DNA of 64,000 nt from Paenibacillus sp. SC116. GTDB taxonomy: Bacteria > Bacillota > Bacilli > Paenibacillales > Paenibacillaceae. Below, piece by piece: positions 26,203 through 34,715 of the stretch. The stretch lies in assembly GCF_024733555.1 (NCBI RefSeq), contig NZ_JANIOF010000006.1, positions 62,001 to 126,000 of the forward strand, read 5' to 3'. A program made the translations under genes and the position numbers. Positions within the stretch are counted from its first letter, which is position 1; each line of letters opens with the position of its first letter. The notes beneath the pieces were generated by a model. That model was not told the DNA's origin, searched no databases, and saw nothing but the letters and a program-made list of their open reading frames with translations.

Positions 26203-27705
26203 ATGAGAGTTTCAAAACATGGCAAGGAAATGAAAGCGCTCGCAAGTTTATTGGTTATTTTGCAGTTATTTACTTACTCCAGTATTTCCTATGCAGCATC
26301 GAACGAACCTACCGATATTGATACCGGTATCTCGAATCTAAACTATGATCGCAATGCAGTCTTAGCTGTAAATGGTGATCAGATCAGTAGTTTTGTTCCG
26401 AAAGAAGGTCTCCAGTCAAATGGTAAATTTATTGTGGTGGAACGCGAGAAAAAGTCACTCGCAACTTCACCAGTAGATATATCCATTATTGATTCGATGA
26501 CGAATCGAACGTATCCTGGCGCACTGCAGCTTGCCAATCAGTCTTTCGCGGATAATCAGCCAGACCTGATTATGGCCCGGAGGCAGCCTTTAGATATCAG
26601 CATTGATTTGCCTGGATTGAAAAATGAAAATACCATTGCAGTTCAAAATCCAACTTACAGCAGTGTTTCTGGTGCAGTTGACCAATTAGTATCGACTTGG
26701 GTTGATAAATATTCGTCCACTCATACATTGCCTGCTAGGCTCCAATATGCAGAATCTATGGTTCACAGCAAAAATCAAATTGCGAGCGCGCTTAATGTGA
26801 ACGCTCAAGTACTTAACAATACGCTAGGAATCGACTTTAATGCAGTTGAAAGCGGCGAGAAAAAAGTGATGGTAGCTGCGTATAAGCAAATTTTTTATAC
26901 GGTAAATGCAGCTCTTCCTAACAATCCATCGGACCTATTTGATCCAAGCGTGACCTTCAACGAATTAATTCGTAAAGGCGTAAGCAATGAATCTCCACCA
27001 CTGATGGTTTCCAATGTTGCTTATGGCAGAACGATTTACGTCAAGTTGGAGACAACTTCGAAGAGCAGTGATGTGCAAGCAGCATTCAAAGCGCTGCTCC
27101 GTGATGCTAGCGTTCAATCCAGTGGACAGTACAAAGATATTTATGAGAACAGTTCCTTTACTGCTGTTGTGTTAGGCGGGGATGCACAGACACATAACCA
27201 GATCGTCACGAAGGACTTTGATGTCATCCAAAATATCATTAAAGACAATGCACAGTTTAGCCCAAAAAATCCAGCTTATCCAATTTCCTATACAAGTGTA
27301 TTTTTGAAAGATAATGCGGTTGCAGCGGTTCGCAACAATACGGAGTATATCGAGACGAAAATGACCGAATATACGAAAGGTAAGATTACGCTAAATCATT
27401 GGGGCGCATATGTAGCTGAGTTTGAAGTATCTTGGGATGAAGTTACCTATGATGCAAATGGCCAAGAAATCATTACTCATAAAGTGTGGGAAGAAAATGG
27501 TTGGAATAAAACAGCACCTTTCTCGACAGAGATTCCACTCCCACCTAATGCTAAAAATATAAAAATTGTAGCAAGAGAATGCACTGGTCTTGCTTGGGAT
27601 TGGTGGAGAACCGTTATTCATGAAACGAATGTCCCATTAACGAACCATATTCAGGTTTCTATTGGTGGAACAACACTGCACCCAACAGGTTCCATTAGCT
27701 ACTAG
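26203..27705 (+). CDS. cholesterol-dependent cytolysin, alveolysin-like
   Basis: Secreted pore-forming toxin of 500 residues, the length of alveolysin (about 501). Residues 1-31 are a Sec signal (cut near SYA-AS). The core carries the family segments [22 protein letters not shown] and [14 protein letters not shown]-type motifs, and [14 protein letters not shown]. Domain 4 has the Trp-rich undecapeptide at 27577-27609, reading [11 protein letters not shown] instead of ECTGLAWEWWR, and the Thr-Leu cholesterol pair in GGTTLHP. ATG 26203 lies behind GGGGGAGG; the ORF opens earlier at 26077. A terminator follows. Confidence 0.94.
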   Translation: MRVSKHGKEMKALASLLVILQLFTYSSISYAASNEPTDIDTGISNLNYDRNAVLAVNGDQISSFVPKEGLQSNGKFIVVEREKKSLATSPVDISIIDSMTNRTYPGALQLANQSFADNQPDLIMARRQPLDISIDLPGLKNENTIAVQNPTYSSVSGAVDQLVSTWVDKYSSTHTLPARLQYAESMVHSKNQIASALNVNAQVLNNTLGIDFNAVESGEKKVMVAAYKQIFYTVNAALPNNPSDLFDPSVTFNELIRKGVSNESPPLMVSNVAYGRTIYVKLETTSKSSDVQAAFKALLRDASVQSSGQYKDIYENSSFTAVVLGGDAQTHNQIVTKDFDVIQNIIKDNAQFSPKNPAYPISYTSVFLKDNAVAAVRNNTEYIETKMTEYTKGKITLNHWGAYVAEFEVSWDEVTYDANGQEIITHKVWEENGWNKTAPFSTEIPLPPNAKNIKIVARECTGLAWDWWRTVIHETNVPLTNHIQVSIGGTTLHPTGSISY

Positions 27706-27727
27706 TCATTTCTACGAATCACGAGAA

Positions 27728-27774
27728 ACAAAACCGCGCGTCCCGGATGAATGGGTACGCGCGGTTTTGTTTTC
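27728..27774. terminator. terminator after the cytolysin gene
   Basis: ACAAAACCGCGCGT and ACGCGCGGTTTTGT arms followed by TTTCG; usable from both sides, also by the minus-strand gene at 27789. Confidence 0.85.
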
Positions 27775-27788
27775 GTACACCTGTCAGT

Positions 27789-28004
27789 CTAAAACAATCC
27801 GGGGAATGTTTTGCCCAGCATGATGACAATGAGATAGAAGCAAAATACAGAGAACACAGTAGCTCCAATGCCAAGACCAATCTTACGCTGCTGCATAAAA
27901 CGAATGCTAATAATAAAAATTCCCGCGTTAACAACGACCAATATAATGGACATGGACACAATTGCAATCCAATATAAAATACGGAAAAGTTCTGCTGTTT
28001 CCAT
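27789..28004 (-). CDS. small two-helix membrane protein
   Basis: 71 residues with two hydrophobic segments (LYWIAIVSMSIILVVVNAG and GATVFSVFCFYLIVIMLG) joined by a basic loop (RFMQQRKIGL). AAGGAGAG lies before ATG 28004; the ORF opens at 28055. Not recognised; function unknown. Confidence 0.6.
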   Translation of the reverse strand: METAELFRILYWIAIVSMSIILVVVNAGIFIISIRFMQQRKIGLGIGATVFSVFCFYLIVIMLGKTFPGLF

Positions 28005-28049
28005 CTCGTTCTCTCCTTGCTTATGAAGGTATGTTGTTTTGAAATATGG

Positions 28050-28069
28050 ATTCAAAGATTCAAAGATTC
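28050..28069. repeat. 8-bp tandem repeat
   Basis: ATTCAAAG occurs 2.5 times in a row just upstream of the small membrane-protein gene. Confidence 0.7.
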
Positions 28070-28262
28070 TACATGGAGCCTAAATTTATATATCCTCTCT
28101 ACGATACCACCCTAATATTGGGAATGACAATCCCTGAATGTATGAATGAATCAAAAAAGTATCTGAAAAAATAATTAGGCTCTCGACTTGGACTAGGGTA
28201 CAAGAAGCGGGCATGTACACTGAGTACTGTATAGAATGTCGGTACGGGAAAGGGGGATTAGG

Positions 28263-28925
28263 ATGGAGGGGACACAAGTTGCCAGCAAGTGGTTGAAGAC
28301 AGAGGCACTTCTATCCGACGCTCGTGTAGCCTCGCACATACCGCTAACCCGCATTTATTCGCCTGATCAGCTGCAGCGGATGTTAAATGAGTTTGGGTTT
28401 GTGGTCATCAAGCCGGTCGTAGGTGGTGGTGGTTACGGTGTTATAAAAGTTACGAAAACACATAGTTCCTACTCCTTTACCTCGTTATCAAGTACGCGAA
28501 CTTTTTCTTCCTTTCAGGCTCTTATTCGAGCATTAGCTACAGCGAAAAAGAAGCGTAAATATTTGATTCAACAAGGTATTCATTTGGCCACTATTTCAGG
28601 AAGGCCAATTGATTATAGGGTAAAAGTCGTTAAGAAGGACGCCACTTGGGTATTTCGGGCGATTGTAGGTCGATTAGCGAAAAATGGACTATTCGTTACG
28701 AATTTAAGTAAAGGTGGAACGCAGCTTACTTCTAGCGAAGCGCTTAGACTCTCGCTATCTGAGGATGTAGTAGATACGAAAAGAGAGGAAATGAAGCAGC
28801 TAACCCGAATTTGCACCGAAATCATGGATGAAAGGTTTCCTGGTCTGGGTAGATTGGGTTTTGATTACGGCATTGATCAAGACGGGGTCATATGGATATT
28901 GGAAGTGAATACAAGGCCACGGTGA
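28263..28925 (+). CDS. short YheC/YheD-type ATP-grasp protein
   Basis: 220 residues. VVIKPVVGGGGYGVIKV is the ATP-grasp glycine loop and GFDYGIDQDGVIWILEVNTRP the metal-binding C-terminal motif of the YheC/YheD spore-coat-associated family, usually 350 or more residues. Here it lacks the N-terminal domain and stops directly after NTRPR. Such short forms may be natural, or the 3' end may have been lost. ATG 28263 is behind AAAGGGGGATT. A terminator follows at 28947. The ligase product is unknown. Confidence 0.72.
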   Translation: MEGTQVASKWLKTEALLSDARVASHIPLTRIYSPDQLQRMLNEFGFVVIKPVVGGGGYGVIKVTKTHSSYSFTSLSSTRTFSSFQALIRALATAKKKRKYLIQQGIHLATISGRPIDYRVKVVKKDATWVFRAIVGRLAKNGLFVTNLSKGGTQLTSSEALRLSLSEDVVDTKREEMKQLTRICTEIMDERFPGLGRLGFDYGIDQDGVIWILEVNTRPR

Positions 28926-28946
28926 TGAAAATATAGGATTGAATAG

Positions 28947-28988
28947 GAATCTATCAGCTTATGTATAAGTTGATAGATTCTATTTTTA
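28947..28988 (+). terminator. terminator after the ATP-grasp gene
   Basis: GAATCTATCA (28947-28956) and TGATAGATTC (28971-28980) with an inner CTTAT/ATAAG, then TATTTTTAT. Confidence 0.85.
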
Positions 28989-29049
28989 TAGAATTCAAAA
29001 TTGATTAAACATTTTTATGTTAGAAAACAGCAAAAAGATGTGAATATAA

Positions 29050-29137
29050 ATATCCACATTATACCACCTAATGCATAGGCGATTCCGACAGTTATCAACA
29101 TTGTATGCACAATTTTTCCACAAACTGCTGTGGATAA
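29050..29137. promoter_or_regulatory. cluster of DnaA boxes upstream of sda
   Basis: One perfect box TGTGGATAA (29129-29137) and three 8-of-9 matches to TTATCCACA: ATATCCACA (29050), TTATCAACA (29092) and TTTTCCACA (29114). DnaA activates sda in B. subtilis, so these sites likely couple sda to replication initiation. Confidence 0.75.
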
Positions 29138-29139
29138 CA

Positions 29140-29175
29140 GAACGCTTGTTCTGAGAAATAAGGCCATGCTATAGT
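29140..29175 (+). promoter_or_regulatory. sda promoter with LexA-like box
   Basis: TTGTTC (29146-29151), 18-base spacer, TATAGT (29170-29175). GAACGCTTGTTC (29140-29151), part of a CAGAAC/GTTCTG dyad, matches the LexA core GAAC-N4-GTTC and overlaps the -35 element. Confidence 0.55.
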
Positions 29176-29213
29176 GAATTTGTAAGGAAATATGAGGAAA
29201 GGTTGTGGTTGTG

Positions 29214-29354
29214 ATGGCATTACTTTCCGATGAGATGCTTTTTGAATCGTATTCTCAAGCGGTACGTTTGCAACTGGATGAGGAATTCATTGCATTGTTA
29301 CTCGCGGAAATGCAAAGACGCCGTTTCCGTCCGACCATCCCGCAGTATCATTGA
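29214..29354 (+). CDS. sporulation checkpoint inhibitor Sda
   Basis: 46-residue helical-hairpin peptide that binds and inhibits the sporulation kinase KinA when replication is perturbed. LLSDEMLFESYSQAVRL and DEEFIALLLAEMQRR align with B. subtilis Sda (46 residues: LSDELLIESYFKA...DFIELIENEIKRR). GTG 29211 is an equally possible start; AGGAAAGG is 8-11 bases upstream. DnaA boxes and a LexA-like site precede it, fitting its role as a DNA-status sensor. Confidence 0.88.
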   Translation: MALLSDEMLFESYSQAVRLQLDEEFIALLLAEMQRRRFRPTIPQYH

Positions 29355-29396
29355 TCCTCATGAGGCACATTTCCCAGTAGAGAGAATCCTGTTGTT

Positions 29397-29678
29397 CTAT
29401 ATGATATGCTGTCCATCCTCGAATTTATGACCATTTACGTAAGAGAGGTTTTGGCAGGATGCGCAATAGAACAGATGCAGGCAAACTCCGTTATTGTCTT
29501 CTCCTGTTGAGGCGAAACTCGATAGAGCAGGAGCTGGTATTGACGGCGATTCTTGATAAGGTTCATACGGTCCAGTGTAGTCATCTCGTTTGCCGCAATC
29601 GACGGCTGGGTTCAAGCAGTTAGGGCATAACCACTCCGGACTGACGAAGCCGTTGCACAGTGGACAAACATTAAACAA
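29397..29678 (-). CDS. zinc-ribbon-like protein, 93 residues
   Basis: CPLCNGFV and CPNCLNPAVDCG at the N-terminus and CASC near the C-terminus look like metal-binding cysteine pairs of a zinc ribbon; the middle is a Pro/Ser-rich linker. Function unknown. The start is TTG, eight bases after GGAGGT, and both lie in a stable hairpin (29680-29722). The gene is convergent with sda. Confidence 0.6.
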   Translation of the reverse strand: MFNVCPLCNGFVSPEWLCPNCLNPAVDCGKRDDYTGPYEPYQESPSIPAPALSSFASTGEDNNGVCLHLFYCASCQNLSYVNGHKFEDGQHII

Positions 29679-29724
29679 GGGTATCTACCTCCACATATAG
29701 ATATATGGAGTAGGATACCCTTAC
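29678..29724 (-). promoter_or_regulatory. hairpin covering ribosome site and start codon
   Basis: On the minus strand AAGGGTATC and GATACCCTT close a stem in which TACTCCA faces TGGAGGTA, hiding the GGAGGT site, with the start TTG at the foot. It may restrict translation of the zinc-ribbon gene or, less likely, act as a terminator of the upstream reductase gene. Confidence 0.45.
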
Positions 29725-29789
29725 TTTATGCTTATTATGAGATAGTGAAAGCGTTGAAGCTTTCTCCTTTGTATATGGCTGGTGTCGGC

Positions 29790-30791
29790 TTAGCGTTTCA
29801 TATTACTGCTATGTCCTGGAGAAAGCTTAGCTGTCGGGTCAATGTACACTTTTGCATTGTTAATGGCAGTAGGTGCTTCACCGAAGCCAACCGCAATAAG
29901 CTTAAGTTTACCTGGATAGGTGGTAACATCTCCCGCCGCGAAAATACCCGCAACGTTCGTTTCCATACGTGAATCAACCACGATTGAACCACCTTCGATA
30001 TGTATTCCCCATTCCGAGATAGGCCCTAATGAAGATACAAATCCGAAATTGACGATAACCGCATCTACTTCAATGTCAGTTGTTTCTTTTGTCTTTACAT
30101 CGCTAAGCGTCACTCGCTCAATGCGTGCTTCACCGTGCAGTTGCACAATCTCTTTAGGTGTTATCACGTTAACTTTGGAGTTTATCAATTGCTCAACACT
30201 GTGCTCATGAGCACGAAACTTGTCACGACGGTGAATAAGGGTAACTTGCTCAGCGATAGGCTCCAACATAAGCGACCAGTCTACAGCTGAATCACCGCCA
30301 CCGCTAATGAGAACCTTCTGTCCTTTGAACTTTTGTAAGTCATTAACGAAATAATAAAGGTTCGCCTTCTCAAATGAAGCTGCTTCAGGTAAGTCAAGTC
30401 TGCGTGGTTCGAAAGCTCCGATGCCGGCTGTGATGATAACAGCGCGTGCGTAGTGTGTTTCCTTATCTGTCTTAACTTCGAATAAACGCTCATCAAGTTT
30501 ATTTACTTGATGTACTTTTTCTTCAAGACGTACATCAGGGTTAAAGTGATCCATTTGTTCTTTGAGGCGATCTACTAATTCTTGAGCAGTAACCTGAGGA
30601 AAGCCGGCAACGTCATAAATATATTTTTCTGGATATAATGCAGCAAGCTGTCCGCCAAGTTGGGGCATACTTTCGATAATTCGTACGGATGCTTGCCTCA
30701 TACCACCGTAGAAAGCCGCAAACATACCCGCAGGGCCGCCGCCGATGATAATGATGTCAGTTATATCTTGATGAGTAGATGTTGTCGTCAA
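29790..30791 (-). CDS. ferredoxin/flavodoxin-NADP reductase (YumC-type)
   Basis: Thioredoxin-reductase-like flavoprotein of 333 residues (YumC is about 332). [20 protein letters not shown] binds FAD and [13 protein letters not shown] binds NADPH; there is no CxxC, unlike thioredoxin reductase. C-terminal [20 protein letters not shown] is typical. It reduces ferredoxin or flavodoxin. Start TTG 30791, seven bases after GGAGGTG. Confidence 0.92.
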   Translation of the reverse strand: MTTTSTHQDITDIIIIGGGPAGMFAAFYGGMRQASVRIIESMPQLGGQLAALYPEKYIYDVAGFPQVTAQELVDRLKEQMDHFNPDVRLEEKVHQVNKLDERLFEVKTDKETHYARAVIITAGIGAFEPRRLDLPEAASFEKANLYYFVNDLQKFKGQKVLISGGGDSAVDWSLMLEPIAEQVTLIHRRDKFRAHEHSVEQLINSKVNVITPKEIVQLHGEARIERVTLSDVKTKETTDIEVDAVIVNFGFVSSLGPISEWGIHIEGGSIVVDSRMETNVAGIFAAGDVTTYPGKLKLIAVGFGEAPTAINNAKVYIDPTAKLSPGHSSNMKR

Positions 30792-31011
30792 ATTGCACAC
30801 CTCCAAAATAGTGGGTGACCATAAATATGGATGCACATTGGTTAGGATATAAATATGTATTTATTATAATCCTATCGTTTTAATTATCAAATGGCACATT
30901 TACATAATATGCAATGACACCCCAAAATAAAAACCTTCAATAATGCAAAAGCTATTTCGTGACACCGTATTGAAATATAAAATGGGTAACAAATTATTAA
31001 GAATCTTCAAT

Positions 31012-31025
31012 TTTAAGCGCTTACA
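31012..31025. promoter_or_regulatory. cre-like site upstream of ndh
   Basis: TTTAAGCGCTTACA matches the CcpA box TGWAARCGYTWNCW at 13 of 14 positions. Confidence 0.5.
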
Positions 31026-31225
31026 AATAGATGTTGGATCATTTTTTTCTTGTATTTTCAGCAAATAATCGTTATGATTGCAGTTGGATTTGCAATTTTC
31101 ACGGATGATGAGAATTGTATGGATTACCCCAATATATCGTATCGGGATCGTTCGGTGTTGTATGTGATCGATGTAATACTGTAAGCCTGACATGTTACAG
31201 GACCATGAGCATGTATAGTCATTTA

Positions 31226-31241
31226 TGTGGTGTTTTTCACA
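31226..31241. promoter_or_regulatory. Rex-like operator upstream of ndh
   Basis: TGTGGTGTTTTTCACA fits the Rex pattern TGTGAA-N4-TTCACA with two mismatches, 74 bases before the ndh start. Rex senses NADH/NAD and controls ndh in Bacillus. The rest of 30792-31315 shows no gene. Confidence 0.45.
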
Positions 31242-31315
31242 CATTAATATATCGGGCAAATGGTGTATCAACAGAGATGTTCAGCCGAATCGACGCGGAA
31301 GGAGACGAGACAATA

Positions 31316-32512
31316 ATGAGCCATATTCCTAAGGTTGTTATTCTAGGTGCAGGTTACGGTGGTCTTATGGCCGCTAAGCGTCTACAAAAAGAATTGAATT
31401 ATAACGAGGCTGATGTCACACTAGTCAGCAAGCATGAGTACCACTACTTCACAACTCATCTTCATATGCCAGCTGCGGGTACGGACAAGCTGGAGAACTC
31501 TTATGTAGAAATTACAAAAGTGATTGATGAATTCAAAATTGACTTCGTCAAATCTGCAGTACAGGAAATTCGTCCTGAAGAAAAGAAAGTCGTTCTTGAA
31601 GATGGCGCATTGTCTTACGACTACTTGATTATCGGTCTTGGCGGAGAGCCAGAGACATTCGGCATTCCAGGTTTGGCTGAGCATGCGATGACTATCCGCA
31701 GCATTAACTCTGTTAAAGCTATTCGTGAGCATATTGAAGAGCAATTCAAATTGTTCAAACAAGATCAAACTCGCGTTGATCGTTTGACGTTTGTTGTCGG
31801 CGGTGCAGGCTTCACAGGTATCGAGTTCGTTGGTGAGCTAGCTGATCGCATTCCTGAGCTTTGCCGTGAGCACAATATCGACCGTTCCTTGGTTAAAATA
31901 TACAACATTGAAGCAGCTCCAACTGCTCTTCCAGGTTTCGATCCTAAACTGGTTGACTATGCAATGAAAGTGCTTCAAGACAAAGGTGTAACATTCAAAA
32001 TCGCTACTGCGATTAAAGAGTGCACACCAGAAGGCGTTCTTTTGGCTACTGAAGAAGAAATCAAATCTGCTACTGTTGTATGGACAGGTGGCGTACGCGG
32101 TAACCGCTTGATCGAGCAAGCAGGCTTCGAAGCAATGCGCGGTCGTGTAAAAGTGGATGAGCATTTGCGTGCTCCAGGACATGACAATGTATTCATTATC
32201 GGAGACAACTCTTTGATGATTAATACAGCTATCGACCGTCCTTATCCTCCTACAGCTCAAATGGCGATGCAGCAAGGACCAGTTGCGGCAAGCAACATCG
32301 TTGCTTCTATCCGTAAGCAACCTCTTAAGACGTTCGCGTTCCAGAACAAAGGAACAGTGGCATCTTTGGGTAAAGGCCAAGCAATTGGTGTTGTTGGCAA
32401 TACGAAGCTTACAGGTTTCATGGCAGCACAACTGAAAAAAGTAATTGATATTCGCTGGTTGTTCATCATCGGTGGTATTTCCTTGGCGCTTCGCAAAGGG
32501 AAGTTCTTCTAA
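31316..32512 (+). CDS. type II NADH dehydrogenase (YumB-like)
   Basis: 398-residue membrane-associated flavoprotein passing electrons from NADH to menaquinone without proton pumping. VVILGAGYGGLMAAKRLQ binds FAD, TFVVGGAGFTGIEFVGEL binds NADH, and FIIGDNSLM is the second FAD site. An in-frame extension to 31115 lacks family similarity; ATG 31316 follows GGAAGGAG. Upstream cre-like and Rex-like sites suggest redox and carbon control. Menaquinone made via MqnE would be the acceptor. Confidence 0.92.
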   Translation: MSHIPKVVILGAGYGGLMAAKRLQKELNYNEADVTLVSKHEYHYFTTHLHMPAAGTDKLENSYVEITKVIDEFKIDFVKSAVQEIRPEEKKVVLEDGALSYDYLIIGLGGEPETFGIPGLAEHAMTIRSINSVKAIREHIEEQFKLFKQDQTRVDRLTFVVGGAGFTGIEFVGELADRIPELCREHNIDRSLVKIYNIEAAPTALPGFDPKLVDYAMKVLQDKGVTFKIATAIKECTPEGVLLATEEEIKSATVVWTGGVRGNRLIEQAGFEAMRGRVKVDEHLRAPGHDNVFIIGDNSLMINTAIDRPYPPTAQMAMQQGPVAASNIVASIRKQPLKTFAFQNKGTVASLGKGQAIGVVGNTKLTGFMAAQLKKVIDIRWLFIIGGISLALRKGKFF

Positions 32513-32515
32513 GCG

Positions 32516-32767
32516 ATGAGACACTGCAGCGTGCAAGTTCGAGGATTGTTGACGCGTGATGAGCTTGATCGCTATAACGCGCTCATGGAAGTTGGCTCTT
32601 TTCTAGAGTCGCAGAACCGTCATGATCTGGCTTATACGGTGCAGAAAGAAGTTGATCTGCTCATTCAGCCAGGCATTGAACGACTGAAAGAAAAAGGTCG
32701 TGAACGGGATCGAATGACCGAGCAATATTTGGCATCAATGGATGAACAAGATGACGATGATGACTAA
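32516..32767 (+). CDS. small acidic-tailed protein downstream of ndh
   Basis: 83 residues, helical, ending in MDEQDDDDD. Begins four bases after the ndh stop, so probably co-transcribed with it. I do not recognise the family; function unknown. Confidence 0.6.
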   Translation: MRHCSVQVRGLLTRDELDRYNALMEVGSFLESQNRHDLAYTVQKEVDLLIQPGIERLKEKGRERDRMTEQYLASMDEQDDDDD

Positions 32768-32775
32768 GTGAAATG

Positions 32776-32812
32776 TACCGCCCTAGGATAACTTATCTTA
32801 GGGCGGTTTTTG
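32776..32812 (+). terminator. terminator of the ndh operon
   Basis: ACCGCCCTA and TAGGGCGGT arms with inner pairing (GATAA/TTATC), then TTTT. Confidence 0.85.
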
Positions 32813-32852
32813 CTATATGGTTATTAGCGTCTGCGTTTTATATAACCAAACG

Positions 32853-32891
32853 GAAAAGCCCTCATTATCTGATTCAGATTAGAGGGCTTTC
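32853..32891 (-). terminator. terminator of hemQ
   Basis: AAAGCCCTC (32855-32863) and GAGGGCTTT (32882-32890) pair perfectly. It lies just past the hemQ stop and reads into TTTTCCG on the minus strand. Confidence 0.7.
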
Positions 32892-32907
32892 GTACGCTTA
32901 TTGATAT

Positions 32908-33657
32908 TTATTTCAACATATCTTTAAGATGGTCAGGCGTTAGTCGGTTACCGACATAGAAGGAGCCGAACTCACCAAAGCGAGCACTAACTTCATCGAA
33001 GCGCATCTCGTACACAAGCTTCTTGAAATGAAGCGGGTCATCACTGAACAATGTTACGCCCCATTCCCAATCGTCCAAGCCAACAGAACCTGTAATAATC
33101 TGTTTTACTTTGCCTGCGTAGCCGCGACCAATCATGCTGTGGCTGCGCATCATGCCGCGTCTTTCTTCGACGGACAGCATGTACCAGTTGTCTTGCAAGT
33201 CACGCTTCTTATTCATCGGATAGAAGCAAATATGCTTCGCCTGAGGAAGGATCGGCTTCAGACGTGCTAGCACTTCTGGATTCTCCATCGGGTCTTCTGT
33301 TGAACCTGGCTTCGTCATATAGTTGCTGAGCTCAACAATGCTCACGTAAGAATAAGTCGGGATCGTAAAGCGAGCAAACGCAGACTTGTTCAACTCAGTC
33401 TCCAGCGCGTTAAGCTCTTCCAACGTTTCGCGTAGGTGGAAGATAACGAAATCTGCCTTTTGACCAACGATGCTGTACACGACTGTACTGCCTTGGTTAT
33501 CATTCTCCGTCTGTTTCCACTGTTCCCATAACGTTTGCAACTCATCTAATGCATGAGCACGTTCTTCCTCGTCAGCTTTATTCCAAAGCGCCCAGTTCAT
33601 CGTACGGAAATCATGCAGGGCGTACCAACCTTCAAGTGTTTTTGTTGCTTCACTCAT
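32908..33657 (-). CDS. coproheme decarboxylase HemQ
   Basis: Chlorite-dismutase-fold enzyme of 249 residues that turns Fe-coproporphyrin III into heme b in the Gram-positive heme pathway. [20 protein letters not shown] contains the proximal heme His, and [13 protein letters not shown] the catalytic Tyr region. ATG 33657 is behind AAAGGATGG. It complements ctaA (5394) in heme supply. The gap to yuiB (33658-33936) shows no gene. Confidence 0.94.
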   Translation of the reverse strand: MSEATKTLEGWYALHDFRTMNWALWNKADEEERAHALDELQTLWEQWKQTENDNQGSTVVYSIVGQKADFVIFHLRETLEELNALETELNKSAFARFTIPTYSYVSIVELSNYMTKPGSTEDPMENPEVLARLKPILPQAKHICFYPMNKKRDLQDNWYMLSVEERRGMMRSHSMIGRGYAGKVKQIITGSVGLDDWEWGVTLFSDDPLHFKKLVYEMRFDEVSARFGEFGSFYVGNRLTPDHLKDMLK

Positions 33658-33936
33658 TATGTATGCACCATCCTTTGTCATGAGATTTGTCTATATACTA
33701 GTGTTGATTACGTTTCCAAACATTATCCACATTGTAGCTTATCTAAGTAGGCGCGGCAATGTACCTGTGAGAAATGTCACCGAATGTTCGTTGATTTTTG
33801 AAGGAAGGAAAAGTAAAATGAATCGCGAAATAGGTAAATGTTGAGAAATGTCGATTGAGACGGGATGTTCAGTTGTTCTCGTTCTCAGCAATTGGATTCA
33901 AGATTCCATGACTTGCAGCAGAGGGGGCTTAAATAA

Positions 33937-34230
33937 GTGGAGTGGTTAATGTATATCGTATTAATGGTACTGCTATTTGTAATGATGTTTGGTATCGGAT
34001 TTATTTTAAATATGCTTATGAAGACGACTTGGTTTCCGATGGTGCTTTATGTGGTCTTAGTCATTCCATTAGCGATGTGGACGATGTGGGATAGTTCCTT
34101 GACGTTTGTGGGGAATGTGACCAACTATGGCTTTGTTGACATTTTAATTGCTGTATCAGGATTGATTGGCGCGTATATTAGCGGCAAGACAATTGGGTAT
34201 TTGCGAGTAGGTGGATATAAAATGTTCTAG
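33937..34230 (+). CDS. YuiB-like small membrane protein
   Basis: 97 residues, three hydrophobic segments, resembling B. subtilis YuiB. GTG start eight bases after AGAGGGGG. Function unknown. Confidence 0.65.
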   Translation: MEWLMYIVLMVLLFVMMFGIGFILNMLMKTTWFPMVLYVVLVIPLAMWTMWDSSLTFVGNVTNYGFVDILIAVSGLIGAYISGKTIGYLRVGGYKMF

Positions 34231-34293
34231 ACATACTTATTTGAATAAAAGTTCAGCCTACCGAGAAACAATATCGTATAGGTCAAATGCGGG

Positions 34294-34323
34294 TTGACGG
34301 TTTTTAGCATCTTTTTATATAAT
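34294..34323 (+). promoter_or_regulatory. promoter of the ABC-F leader
   Basis: TTGACG (34294-34299), 18-base spacer, TATAAT (34318-34323). It starts a leader of nearly 390 bases before the ABC-F gene. Confidence 0.65.
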
Positions 34324-34606
34324 AATGGCAACAGTGTTTGGTCTTATTTACTGTACAAGACGAAGGAAAGGGTAAGGTACGCCGGACGATGGATAACTAA
34401 CTAATTCGAATCAGTTTATAACTGCATTTTTGAATCACATATCGATTCTTTAATGATAGTTCTGAGGGGATTAGTCTGTCTATTTACATCGACTCGTACG
34501 ACTCTTGATGATGATACTAGGCGCTGTACACGAAGGTACAGTTTTGCCATGCAAATACGTAATTATGAGTACAATCATTTCCCACGTTTATTGTGAAGGT
34601 ATGGGA

Positions 34607-34669
34607 GTGTATTATTACGTATTGCAGAAGTGTCGTACATCCTGCCTATTCGTCTTGCAGGTGATGTAA
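34607..34669 (+). CDS. candidate leader peptide of the ABC-F gene
   Basis: GTG 34607, six bases after GAAGGT, opens a 20-codon ORF (YYYVLQKCRTSCLFVLQV core) ending at TAA, 16 bases before the attenuator; ATG 34601 gives 22 codons. Codons cover a hairpin (TACATCCTGC/GCAGGTGATGTA, 34636-34668). It could be the stalling peptide that senses an antibiotic. Other short ORFs in the leader are possible. Confidence 0.35.
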   Translation: MYYYVLQKCRTSCLFVLQVM

Positions 34670-34684
34670 ATATCGCATAGCTAT

Positions 34685-34715
34685 CCTCTCTAGGACATCC
34701 TAGGGAGGTTTTTTT
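34685..34715 (+). terminator. attenuator directly before the ABC-F gene
   Basis: CCTCTCTAGGA (34685-34695), CA loop, TCCTAGGGAGG (34698-34708), then seven T and the ATG. The 3' arm GGGAGG is also the ribosome site, so the hairpin would both stop transcription and hide translation. Read-through requires an antiterminator, as in ribosome-stalling control of vmlR and related genes. Confidence 0.85.

Noticed and set aside
31115-31315. N-terminal extension of ndh by 67 residues
   Set aside because: The translated extension has no family similarity, covers the cre-Rex promoter region, and a good ribosome site precedes ATG 31316.
31838-32536. Minus-strand ORF (232 codons) opposite ndh
   Set aside because: Cys/His/Arg-rich composition typical of an antisense frame; ndh fully explains the region.
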